Positions 1-5,140 of a DNA stretch of 5,140 nt are shown piece after piece; positions within the stretch are counted from its first letter, which is position 1, and each line of letters starts with the position of its first letter. The translations under genes and the position numbers were made by a program. The stretch lies in the NCBI GenBank assembly GCA_023141075.1, contig JAGLKL010000107.1, positions 1 through 5,140 of the forward strand. Reading direction: 5' to 3'. The DNA is from Alphaproteobacteria bacterium (GTDB lineage Bacteria; Pseudomonadota; Alphaproteobacteria; Micavibrionales; Micavibrionaceae). Below the pieces are notes generated by a model that was not told the DNA's origin, did no database searches, and saw only the letters and a program-made list of their open reading frames with translations.

Positions 1-88
1 CGCTTGGGAAATTAGTGCGCGAAAGCAGACTCACTTCTTTGAAAGGGAGGTTGTCTGATCTCATAATTTCCTTTTTTGCCTGTGCCAT
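1..88 (-). CDS. Unrecognised partial CDS, N-terminus only, running off the left edge
   Basis: On the minus strand an ATG at 88-86 opens a frame that stays open for 29 codons to the window edge. The peptide begins MAQAKKEIMRSDNLPFKEVS and is hydrophilic, with no signal peptide or membrane segment. A second in-frame ATG at 64-62 is preceded by AAGGA (73-69) with a 4-nt spacer, a better ribosome site than anything upstream of the first ATG, so the true start may be there. The gene lies in the same orientation as ispA, 92 nt beyond the ispA stop. I do not recognise the product. It does not resemble the N-terminus of Dxs, which follows ispA in many proteobacteria. A caution: plus-strand frame 3 is also open from 3 to about 131, so a convergent gene tail is possible, but its codons (AGA, AGG, ATA) look less gene-like. 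Confidence 0.4.
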   Translation of the reverse strand, partial: MAQAKKEIMRSDNLPFKEVSLLSRTNFPS

Positions 89-146
89 GACTTCGCTTTT
101 CTATCCTATGAAAAGGTTGCGGCGCAAATGAAATTTTGTTTATTTG

Positions 147-185
147 TCACAGAATTATATAAAAGCTGTGAGTTTAGACCCTAAG
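147..185 (-). repeat. Palindromic repeat, copy A (degenerate), at the 3' end of ispA
   Basis: Positions 151-185 match 1442-1476 at 33 of 35 bases (differences at 171 and 179). Within it, 147-152 (TCACAG) and 166-171 (CTGTGA) form a perfect 6-bp inverted repeat around a 13-nt AT-rich loop (153-165) identical to that of copy B. The outer left arm seen in copy B is missing or decayed here. The shared sequence includes the TAG stop of ispA (183-181). No T-run follows the stem on either strand, so it is not a typical intrinsic terminator. Confidence 0.75.
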
Positions 186-1092
186 CTCGTCGTTCCAACA
201 CATAAAGTGCAAGATCAACCAGATGTTTTTCGCGCCCGTCGAAAATCCGTAAATGCTTGATTGCTTGTTCAACCAGCATTTCTGCACGTTCCTTGGCTTG
301 TTTTTTGCCCATAGCCGAAACGAAAGTGGCTTTGCCGGCCTGTTTGTCTTTTTTGGTGTCTTTGCCGGTATCCTGCGGATCAGCTTCTACGTCCAGAATA
401 TCGTCGGTGACCTGAAAAGCCAGACCAAGATCGAATGCATAATTGCACAAAGCTTTCCTATGAGGCCCATCGGTTTTGCCGAGGATTGCTCCGGCTTCAC
501 AAGCAAAAGCCATTAGTTTGCCGGTTTTCATACGCTGCATGCGTGAAATGGTGCCCAAATCAAATTCTTCTTCCTCGGCAATGAGGTCAAGCATTTGACC
601 TCCGACCATACCTTGTGAACCTGCACTTACGGCAAGTGTCTTTATTAGCTCGCAACGTACGTGCGGGTCTTCATGTGTTTCAGGTTCGCTTAGAACTTCA
701 AAGGCCAGCGTTAGAAGTGCATCTCCAGCTAAAATGGCGGTGGCTTCATCGAATTGGCGGTGCACGGTCGGCTTGCCGCGGCGAAGGGCGGCATTGTCCA
801 TGGCGGGCAAATCGTCGTGAATAAGGGAATAACAGTGTATAAACTCCAAAGCGGCAGAAACCCGGCGTGCGCGGGCTGGGTCTACATTAAAAAGTGCGGC
901 TGAATGCATCACGAGGAAAGGGCGCAATCGCTTGCCGCCGCCAAGTGTGCTATGGCGCATAGCTTCAAAGAGACGCATTTCAGCAAGATCTGTCTTAGGG
1001 AGGAGGAGTCCAATTGTTTTGTTAACAGCTTCACTGACCGAGCCCATTTCATTTTGCAGGCCGGGATCTGCATCTCGCAAGGATGGTGTCAT
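181..1092 (-). CDS. ispA: Farnesyl diphosphate synthase (geranyltranstransferase)
   Basis: Cytosolic all-alpha E-type prenyltransferase that condenses DMAPP with two IPP to farnesyl diphosphate, the precursor of undecaprenyl phosphate and quinone side chains. The 303 residues match the family length (about 300). Visible motifs are GGGKRLRP (51-58, IPP binding), the first aspartate-rich motif DDLPAMD (93-99, with the two-residue insertion of bacterial type-II enzymes), LRRGKPTVH (103-111), ILAGDAL (120-126), GGQMLDL (164-170), KTG (189-191) and the second aspartate-rich motif DDILD (230-234). Tyr88, five residues before the first motif, suits a C15 product, although C20 cannot be excluded by eye. 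The start follows the xseB stop by 3 nt, with a GGAAG-like site inside the xseB end, so the two genes are probably translationally coupled. Met16 is an alternative start. The TAG stop lies inside a palindromic repeat shared with gmhA. Confidence 0.96.
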   Translation of the reverse strand: MTPSLRDADPGLQNEMGSVSEAVNKTIGLLLPKTDLAEMRLFEAMRHSTLGGGKRLRPFLVMHSAALFNVDPARARRVSAALEFIHCYSLIHDDLPAMDNAALRRGKPTVHRQFDEATAILAGDALLTLAFEVLSEPETHEDPHVRCELIKTLAVSAGSQGMVGGQMLDLIAEEEEFDLGTISRMQRMKTGKLMAFACEAGAILGKTDGPHRKALCNYAFDLGLAFQVTDDILDVEADPQDTGKDTKKDKQAGKATFVSAMGKKQAKERAEMLVEQAIKHLRIFDGREKHLVDLALYVLERRA

Positions 1093-1095
1093 TCT

Positions 1096-1344
1096 TTATT
1101 CTTCCGGATCCAGAGGTTGGGTGTTAATTGTATTGTTATCCGATATGGATATTTTCTCAATTTTAATCTGGGCATCGCGCAATTTTTTTTCGCAGTGATG
1201 CTTTAGTGTTGTGCCTCGCTCATAAGCGGTAATCGAGTCTTCAAGGGGAGCTTCTCCGGTTTCGAGCTTGCGGACGATGGTTTCCAGTTCTTCCAGAGCA
1301 TCCTCGAAGCTAAGCTTTTCTACGGCTTTAGGGTTTGTCATCAT
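1096..1344 (-). CDS. xseB: Exodeoxyribonuclease VII small subunit
   Basis: Small subunit of exonuclease VII, the cytoplasmic XseA-XseB complex that degrades single-stranded DNA in both directions into oligonucleotides. XseB is a short helical protein, several copies of which bind each XseA. The 82 residues fit the family (about 80). The hallmark is the first helix, LSFEDALEELETIVRKLE (11-28), then GEAPLEDSI (30-38), YERGTTL (41-47) and the C...L..AQ.KIE segment (51-63); the tail is acidic. Two ATGs stand in tandem (1344 and 1341). The ribosome site GGGAG (1351-1347) is only 2 nt from the first and 5 nt from the second, so the shorter 81-residue form may be the main product. First gene of an xseB-ispA unit with its own likely promoter at 1383-1411. 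The partner gene xseA is not in the window. Confidence 0.95.
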   Translation of the reverse strand: MMTNPKAVEKLSFEDALEELETIVRKLETGEAPLEDSITAYERGTTLKHHCEKKLRDAQIKIEKISISDNNTINTQPLDPEE

Positions 1345-1346
1345 AA

Positions 1347-1351
1347 CTCCC
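1347..1351 (-). promoter_or_regulatory. Ribosome binding site of xseB
   Basis: Minus-strand GGGAG followed by TT and then ATGATG. The spacing favours the second ATG (start at 1341) over the first, which bears on the annotated N-terminus of XseB. Confidence 0.65.
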
Positions 1352-1382
1352 TGTATTCTTCAGTACGTGTAAGCAGGAAGAC

Positions 1383-1411
1383 AGTGTAAGTCAGAACACG
1401 TCTTTTCTCAA
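1383..1411 (-). promoter_or_regulatory. Probable sigma70-type promoter for xseB-ispA
   Basis: On the minus strand, -35 TTGAGA (1411-1406, 5 of 6 to consensus) and -10 TACACT (1388-1383, 4 of 6) are separated by exactly 17 bp. Transcription would start near 1376 and give a leader of about 30 nt before xseB. The promoter lies between the gmhA-side palindrome and xseB, consistent with xseB-ispA being a separate transcription unit. A 6-bp inverted repeat (ACGTGT 1365-1370, ACACGT 1396-1401) flanks the -10 and start region and might be an operator, but this is weak. Confidence 0.55.
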
Positions 1412-1424
1412 GTCCTTTAAGCAT

Positions 1425-1476
1425 TTAGGGTCTAAACCCATAGAATTATATAAAAGCTGTGGGTTTAGATCCTAAG
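1425..1476 (-). repeat. Palindromic repeat, copy B (complete), at the 3' end of gmhA
   Basis: Inverted repeat with arms 1425-1440 and 1460-1475 (15 of 16 paired). It extends inwards by TAG (1441-1443) against CTG (1457-1459), giving a stem of about 19 bp around a 13-nt loop (1444-1456, AATTATATAAAAG). The two imperfect positions (1430/1470 and 1441/1459) would be G-U wobbles in a plus-strand RNA but A-C mismatches in a minus-strand RNA. The right arm and loop recur at 151-185. The element contains the gmhA TAG stop (1474-1472). No poly-T tract follows, so a dispersed palindrome of the REP or palindromic-element kind, or an RNA-stabilising hairpin, fits better than a classical terminator. Confidence 0.8.
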
Positions 1477-2062
1477 ATACGAGTTTCAGTTTTTTCTCTA
1501 GAGCACCGCAGAGCATGTGTCCTAAAAGGATATGCATTTCCTGAATGCGGGCGGTTGTATTTGAGGGAACAATAAGGAGGTGATCGCATATATTGTGCAT
1601 TTTTCCGCCGGTTTTTCCGCTCAAACCTATGACAGTAATGCCTTTTGTTTTAGCGACTGTAATTGCGTTTATAATGTTGGGGCTGTTGCCTGAAGTACTG
1701 ATGGCAATGGCTATATCACCTTTTTTCCCGATTGACTCGATCTGGCGTGAGAAAATGTAATCAAAGCCGTAATCATTACCTGTTGCTGTCAGGGTAGAAG
1801 TGTCCGTGGTCAGGGCTATTCCGGGGATTGGCGGGCGGTCTTTTATGTAGCGTACACTTAGCTCTGTTGCGAGATGTTGGGCATCAGCAGCGCTGCCGCC
1901 ATTACCAAAGAACATGAGTTTATTACCGTTTTTTATGCTTTGTGCGCAAGCTTCTAATGCGGCGTCGAATTCTTCCTGCAAGGTCGCGATTGTTTTTTCG
2001 GTGACTTCGTTATGTTCTTTTGTTTGTTCTTGCCAATAAGTATTCAGATTAAAATCGGACAT
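1472..2062 (-). CDS. gmhA: Sedoheptulose 7-phosphate isomerase (phosphoheptose isomerase)
   Basis: Cytosolic SIS-domain isomerase that converts sedoheptulose 7-phosphate to D-glycero-D-manno-heptose 7-phosphate, the first step to the ADP-heptose of the LPS inner core. The 196 residues match E. coli GmhA (192). The phosphosugar site is FFGNGGSAADAQHL (51-64) and the second SIS loop is STSGNSPN (122-129). The zinc/catalytic residues of the family appear to be kept: His63 and Glu67 in QHLATEL, and Gln174 and His182 in RIQEMHILLGH. GNDYGFDYIFSRQ (95-107) is also typical and helps separate it from the related DiaA. I chose the ATG at 2062: homology begins there and it lies 4 nt after the lipoprotein stop, with a GTGGA-like site upstream. 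The same frame is open back to 2431, but that stretch overlaps the lipoprotein gene and shows no GmhA features. The genes for later heptose steps are not in the window. Confidence 0.94.
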   Translation of the reverse strand: MSDFNLNTYWQEQTKEHNEVTEKTIATLQEEFDAALEACAQSIKNGNKLMFFGNGGSAADAQHLATELSVRYIKDRPPIPGIALTTDTSTLTATGNDYGFDYIFSRQIESIGKKGDIAIAISTSGNSPNIINAITVAKTKGITVIGLSGKTGGKMHNICDHLLIVPSNTTARIQEMHILLGHMLCGALEKKLKLVS

Positions 2063-2066
2063 AAGT

Positions 2067-2771
2067 CTATCCACCCGTTTTTTCTTCTGGCGGTTTTTCA
2101 GGGGGGGTGGGTTTGTGCTTCCGGGCAGCCAAAGCGCTGGCAATGGGAACCATATGTTCGCGGTTATAGGCAAGCTGGTCGGGTGTGACCTGAAAGCCGA
2201 CCAAGACATGATAGTTATTTGCCTGATTTTTGCTTCTGATCGGGATGATCTGACGCAAATTCTCGAAATAAGTGTGTTCATCTTCATTTGCGGCGTAAGT
2301 GATAGAGGCTGAGAAAATTTCCTTGGCCATGATTTTTCCGGTCGGCGTGGTAACAGCAACGAAAAACGGATATGAAAAGAACGGTCTTTCAGAGGCTTTT
2401 TTACGGCCTTTAGAGCCGAGCTTGCCGTCAAATAATAGTTTTAAGTCAATTATTGCTGTCTTGGAGGAAAGCTTACATGTGCTTTCTGCGCTTTTAAGGT
2501 CTACGCGCGAGATCAGGTTCTTTTTATCTTGTTTGCGTGGATTGGAGAAATCACTGATTGAGCTTAGGTCATCGACAATTTCGACTTGCGGGCAGGGGCT
2601 GCGTAGGAGTTTTTCCGGTGTTTTTCCAGTAGCACCTGCAGCGTATATATTGCCTCCAGCGACATCGTAAGCGTCGTCTTTTAGTGCCTCCAACGTCTGG
2701 CAGGCGCTGAGTAAAAGAGCGCAAGAACAACAAAAAGTGAAAACCCTAAGCATTTTTATCATCTGCGACAT
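2067..2771 (-). CDS. Putative lipoprotein, uncharacterised alphaproteobacterial-type family
   Basis: A 234-residue envelope protein of unknown function. Residues 7-23 are a hydrophobic signal peptide ending in the lipobox LSAC (21-24); Cys24 would be lipidated, and Gln25 at +2 suggests the outer membrane by the E. coli sorting rule. The mature part has two cysteines (Cys60 in SPCPQVEIV, Cys99 in STCKL) that could form a disulfide. It also has a beta-rich core, including FFVAVTTPTGKIMAKEIFS (136-154, written here without its gaps), and a distinctive YHVLVGFQVTPDQLAYNR (187-204). It ends in a charged Pro/Lys tail (217-234). From memory, proteins ending their core in GFQLTP-QLAYNR are widespread in alphaproteobacteria without an assigned role. 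Met4 and Met7 are alternative starts, as no start has a strong ribosome site. The gene sits 4 nt before gmhA, so the two are probably cotranscribed. Three cysteines inside the signal peptide (14, 15, 17) are unusual. Confidence 0.85.
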   Translation of the reverse strand: MSQMIKMLRVFTFCCSCALLLSACQTLEALKDDAYDVAGGNIYAAGATGKTPEKLLRSPCPQVEIVDDLSSISDFSNPRKQDKKNLISRVDLKSAESTCKLSSKTAIIDLKLLFDGKLGSKGRKKASERPFFSYPFFVAVTTPTGKIMAKEIFSASITYAANEDEHTYFENLRQIIPIRSKNQANNYHVLVGFQVTPDQLAYNREHMVPIASALAARKHKPTPPEKPPEEKTGG

Positions 2772-2803
2772 TTCTAAAAATTAAGGAGCAAATTCGAGCC
2801 ACC

Positions 2804-2832
2804 ACATTACGCAACAATAGCAAAATAGGCAA
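2804..2832 (-). promoter_or_regulatory. Candidate promoter for the lipoprotein-gmhA unit
   Basis: Minus-strand -35 TTGCCT (2832-2827) and -10 TAATGT (2809-2804) with 17-bp spacing lie in the divergent gap 2772-2871. A start near 2797 would leave a leader of about 25 nt. The -10 matches consensus at only 3 of 6, so this rests on spacing and position. I found no convincing plus-strand promoter for ispH in the same gap. Confidence 0.35.
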
Positions 2833-2860
2833 GTGCTGGATTTTTCATGAAACTACTGTT

Positions 2861-2865
2861 AGGTG
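2861..2865 (+). promoter_or_regulatory. Ribosome binding site deciding the ispH start
   Basis: AGGTG lies 6 nt before the ATG at 2872. This supports that ATG over the in-frame GTG at 2863, which overlaps the site itself and would add only three residues. Confidence 0.6.
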
Positions 2866-2871
2866 TTAGGC

Positions 2872-3822
2872 ATGGATAGGAAAAGCCTTAAGATTTTACT
2901 GGCGGCACCACGCGGATTTTGTGCGGGTGTGGATCGAGCCATACAAATTGTTGAGCGGGCACTGGAAAAATATGGTGCACCGGTTTATGTGCGTCATGAG
3001 ATCGTTCATAACAAATTTGTGGTTGATGGTTTGCGCGAAAAAGGTGCGGTGTTTGTTGATGAGCTTGATGAAATTCCCGATAATAGTCATCCCGTAATTT
3101 TTTCTGCTCATGGAGTTGCGAAATCTGTACCACAGGAAGCGCAGCGGCGGAAGATGTTTTATATTGATGCGACTTGTCCGTTGGTGAGTAAAGTTCACAG
3201 GGAGGCTGAGTGTCATTACAAAAGCGGAGAGCAGGTTATTCTAATCGGTCATGCCGGACACCCGGAAGTGATCGGGACGATGGGTCAATTACCGGAAGGG
3301 GCTGCGTTGCTGGTCGAATGCGCTGAAGACATTGCACGAATTAAAGGGCAGATTCATGATCCGAATGCTTTAGCCTATTGTACACAAACGACGCTCTCGG
3401 TTGATGATACTGCGGAGATTGTCACAATGTTGCAAAAAACTTTTCCTGCAATAAAAGGTTTGAAAAAAGAAGATATCTGTTATGCCACGACTAACCGTCA
3501 GGCAGCTATGAAAGTGATTGCTTCATTGAGTGATATTGTGATGGTGCTGGGTGCACCAAATTCCTCTAATTCCAATCGTCTGGTCGAAGTGGCATCGCAG
3601 AATGGGTGTTCACGGGCGATGTTGGTGCAGCGTGTGAGCGATATTGACTGGAATGCGTTTGAAGGGGTGAATGTGCTCGGATTAAGTGCGGGAGCATCAG
3701 CGCCGGAAATTCTGATTGAAGAAGTGATTGAAAAAGCCAGAGAATACTTCGACGTTGAACTTGAGGAAGTTGCTATTACACAGGAAGATGTTACATTCAA
3801 GCTTCCCAAAATGTTTGCTTAA
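2872..3822 (+). CDS. ispH: 4-hydroxy-3-methylbut-2-enyl diphosphate reductase
   Basis: Iron-sulfur enzyme of the last MEP-pathway step, reducing HMBPP to a mixture of IPP and DMAPP in the cytosol. From the ATG at 2872 it has 316 residues, the same length as E. coli IspH. The three cluster cysteines are present: Cys17 (APRGFCAGVDRA), Cys102 (DATCPLVSKVH) and Cys203 (DICYATTNRQ). So are FSAHGV (77-82), GHAGHPEV.GTMGQ (126-139, containing the catalytic Glu132), TQTTLSVDDT (171-180), SSNSNRL (231-237) and GASAPEILIEEV (274-285). The frame opens three codons earlier with GTG (2863), but an AGGTG site favours the ATG. It heads a rightward unit with the P-loop gene (24 nt downstream) and rnhA, and diverges from the lipoprotein-gmhA unit. 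Confidence 0.97.
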   Translation: MDRKSLKILLAAPRGFCAGVDRAIQIVERALEKYGAPVYVRHEIVHNKFVVDGLREKGAVFVDELDEIPDNSHPVIFSAHGVAKSVPQEAQRRKMFYIDATCPLVSKVHREAECHYKSGEQVILIGHAGHPEVIGTMGQLPEGAALLVECAEDIARIKGQIHDPNALAYCTQTTLSVDDTAEIVTMLQKTFPAIKGLKKEDICYATTNRQAAMKVIASLSDIVMVLGAPNSSNSNRLVEVASQNGCSRAMLVQRVSDIDWNAFEGVNVLGLSAGASAPEILIEEVIEKAREYFDVELEEVAITQEDVTFKLPKMFA

Positions 3823-3846
3823 AGTCAGAACCTAATTGGAAGTATA

Positions 3847-4635
3847 ATGAAACTAACAAGACAGGAATTATTAAATAATCCAGAAAGAGCTGTAACGCTT
3901 ATAGGGATGTCTGGAGCCGGTAAGACGTATTTATCCTGTCGTTTGGAGAAATGGGGTTGGCGCAATTACTCATGTGATTATGAGATTGGTTCGAAATACC
4001 TTAAAAAAGAGCTGGATGCTTTTGCTAATGCGCAGGAATTGAGTGCAGAAAATATTAGTGTGTTACATGAGTATCTCGGAAAACTTGGGAACCCGGTGAG
4101 AGGCGGATATGATCTGGATATCTTCCAGAAGCGTCAGAAAGCTTATTATGATGCTGAAGTGAAGGCGCTGTTGGAGATGGGTAATGTTATGGATCGAGGG
4201 CGCGGGTCATTTGTTCATGATTCAACAGGTAGTTTATGTGAAATTGAAGATGAAGAGGTTTTGCATGATATTGGGCAAAGGACGTTATTTGTTTACTTAA
4301 AAACTGACAAGGAATCTGAGCAAATTGTTTTGCAGCGTGCTTTGGATTATCCGAAACCTTTGTTTTTTCCTAAAGCATTCTTATTACAGAACATTGATGA
4401 GTATCTGATTGAAGAGGGATTGGAGTCTGTAAATCAAATGGAACCTGATGGATTTTTGCGCTGGGTATTTCTCCGATTATTTGAAGCGCGCAAACCTAAA
4501 TATCAACGTTTGGCTGATCTATACGGTGTGACGATCCCGGCCAGTGCTTTTGCGGATTTATCATCATCGGAGGAATTTGTTGATATTATTGCTAATCATC
4601 TGGACGATGCAGGGCAAGTGGCGGTATCACTTTAA
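3847..4635 (+). CDS. P-loop NTPase / putative small-molecule kinase, shikimate-kinase-like
   Basis: A 262-residue soluble protein of unknown substrate. The N-terminus carries a strand and Walker A motif, LIGMSGAGKT (18-27). DYEIG (44-48) sits where shikimate kinases have their Asp-x-Glu/Asp substrate motif. VMDRGRGSF (114-122) lies where they carry Gly-Gly-Gly, RTLFVYLKT (145-153) resembles the next core strand, DYPKPL (167-172) the lid region, and ARKPKYQRLADLYGVTI (214-230) the terminal R-x-P-x-Y...AD...V segment. Shikimate kinases have about 175 residues, so the extra length lies mainly at 50-105 and 172-210. The segment HDSTGSLCEIED (124-135) seems characteristic of an alphaproteobacterial family annotated only as ATPase; that is from memory. 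A GGAAG site (3838-3842) stands 4 nt before the ATG. The stop is 3 nt before rnhA. In many alphaproteobacteria this position holds thrB. The fold class is fairly secure; the function is not. Confidence 0.8.
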   Translation: MKLTRQELLNNPERAVTLIGMSGAGKTYLSCRLEKWGWRNYSCDYEIGSKYLKKELDAFANAQELSAENISVLHEYLGKLGNPVRGGYDLDIFQKRQKAYYDAEVKALLEMGNVMDRGRGSFVHDSTGSLCEIEDEEVLHDIGQRTLFVYLKTDKESEQIVLQRALDYPKPLFFPKAFLLQNIDEYLIEEGLESVNQMEPDGFLRWVFLRLFEARKPKYQRLADLYGVTIPASAFADLSSSEEFVDIIANHLDDAGQVAVSL

Positions 4636-4638
4636 CTC

Positions 4639-5091
4639 ATGAGAAAAATCGTAGAAATATATACTGATGGCGCGTGTAGTGGAAATCCAGGCCCGGGAGG
4701 CTGGGGGGCGCTTTTGCGCTATAACGGCTATGAAAAGGAGCTTTGCGGTGGTGATGAAGAAACCACCAATAACCGCATGGAGATGATGGCTGTTATCAAG
4801 GCTCTGGAGGCTTTAACCAAGCCTTCGCAAGTAAAGCTTTATACAGATAGCAAATATGTTATGCATGGTGTAACGCAGTGGCTTGAGGGGTGGAAGGTCA
4901 ATGGGTGGAAGACGGCTTCAAAAAAGCCGGTGAAAAATCAGGAACTTTGGCAGATAATTAACGAGCTTGTAGGCAAACATTCAGTCGAGTTTGTGTGGGT
5001 GAAGGGACATTCGGGGCATTCTGATAATGAGCGTGCAGACGCTCTGGCTCGTGCAGGGATACCGGGACAGTTCTATAATAGTTCCACTTAA
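4639..5091 (+). CDS. rnhA: Ribonuclease HI
   Basis: Cytosolic endonuclease that cuts the RNA strand of RNA-DNA hybrids, removing R-loops and helping to remove primers. The 150 residues form a complete bacterial type-1 enzyme and the catalytic residues fall at the E. coli numbers: Asp10 (YTDGACSGNPGPGGWG), Glu48 (NNRMEMMA), Asp70 (YTDSKYV), His124 (VKGHSGH) and Asp134 (NERADALA). The basic, tryptophan-rich handle (81-100, with GWKVNGWKTASKKPVKN) used for hybrid binding is present. The start lies 3 nt after the P-loop gene stop. No strong ribosome site precedes it, so translation is probably coupled to the upstream gene. Its usual alphaproteobacterial neighbours, ispH and thrB, are partly matched here. 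The stop codon lies inside a small palindrome (5081-5098). Confidence 0.97.
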   Translation: MRKIVEIYTDGACSGNPGPGGWGALLRYNGYEKELCGGDEETTNNRMEMMAVIKALEALTKPSQVKLYTDSKYVMHGVTQWLEGWKVNGWKTASKKPVKNQELWQIINELVGKHSVEFVWVKGHSGHSDNERADALARAGIPGQFYNSST

Positions 5092-5098
5092 GTGAAAC
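5081..5098. repeat. Short palindrome over the rnhA stop codon
   Basis: An 18-bp palindrome (GTTCCACTTAAGTGAAAC) with one mismatched pair and no loop, spanning the last rnhA codons and the TAA. It is followed by a T-rich stretch (5115-5127) but not directly by a T-run. It could be a protein-binding site or chance, and a good terminator is not evident before the window ends. Confidence 0.3.
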
Positions 5099-5140
5099 TA
5101 ACGTCAGTCGCAACTATTTTATTTTCTCCCTGACTTTATA

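Noticed and set aside
154..159. Promoter using the TATAAT in the repeat loop
   Set aside because: No TTGACA-like -35 lies 16-18 bp upstream on the minus strand in either copy, so the hexamer alone does not support a promoter.
147..171. Intrinsic terminator downstream of ispA
   Set aside because: There is a 6-bp stem but no following T-run on the minus strand; it is better described as a degenerate copy of the palindromic repeat.
253..1206. Several plus-strand open frames across ispA and xseB
   Set aside because: They are antisense to two clearly recognised genes, have biased low-complexity translations and no family motifs.
2063..2431. A long in-frame N-terminal extension of gmhA (319 residues in total)
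   Set aside because: It overlaps the lipoprotein gene in another frame for over 360 nt, shows no GmhA-like sequence, and the 196-residue form matches the family exactly with its own start just after the lipoprotein stop.
2859..2870. Direct repeat GTTAGG-TGTTAGG before ispH
   Set aside because: It is too short; the AGGTG part is adequately explained as the ribosome binding site.
2888..3809. Minus-strand open frames across ispH
   Set aside because: They are antisense shadows of a complete, fully motif-bearing IspH.
5103..5134. GTCAG...CTGAC hairpin after rnhA as terminator
   Set aside because: It is only a 5-bp stem with a 22-nt loop and no T-run; easily chance.

Overview
The window looks like chromosome of a Gram-negative alphaproteobacterium with moderate base composition. 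The evidence is a heptose (LPS core) gene, an outer-membrane-type lipoprotein, MEP-pathway isoprenoid genes, and two neighbourhoods I recall from that class: xseB-ispA, and ispH-(middle gene)-rnhA. I cannot name the genus. No tRNA, rRNA, CRISPR array, insertion sequence or phage gene is visible.

Layout. The left half reads leftwards. A lipoprotein gene (2067-2771) is followed after 4 nt by gmhA (1472-2062). A gap of about 127 bp holds a long palindrome and a good sigma70-type promoter. Then come xseB (1096-1344) and ispA (181-1092), 3 nt apart. A further 92-nt gap carries a second copy of the palindrome's core, and an unrecognised partial gene runs off the left edge (1-88). The right half reads rightwards: ispH (2872-3822), an uncharacterised shikimate-kinase-like P-loop protein (3847-4635) and rnhA (4639-5091). 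The two halves diverge from a gap of about 100 bp at 2772-2871.

How the genes relate. IspH makes IPP/DMAPP in the last MEP step and IspA condenses these to farnesyl diphosphate, the precursor of undecaprenyl and quinone side chains. GmhA starts ADP-heptose synthesis for the LPS core, and the lipoprotein is probably an envelope component. XseB and RNase HI are nucleic-acid housekeeping proteins. The window is therefore mostly core metabolism plus cell-envelope supply.

The two points most worth a second look are these. (1) A palindromic repeat occurs twice, each time supplying the TAG stop of the preceding gene, with an identical 13-nt loop and one compensated stem pair. (2) A P-loop kinase-like gene occupies the place between ispH and rnhA where many alphaproteobacteria carry the homoserine kinase gene thrB. 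I do not see a clearly new multi-gene system here.
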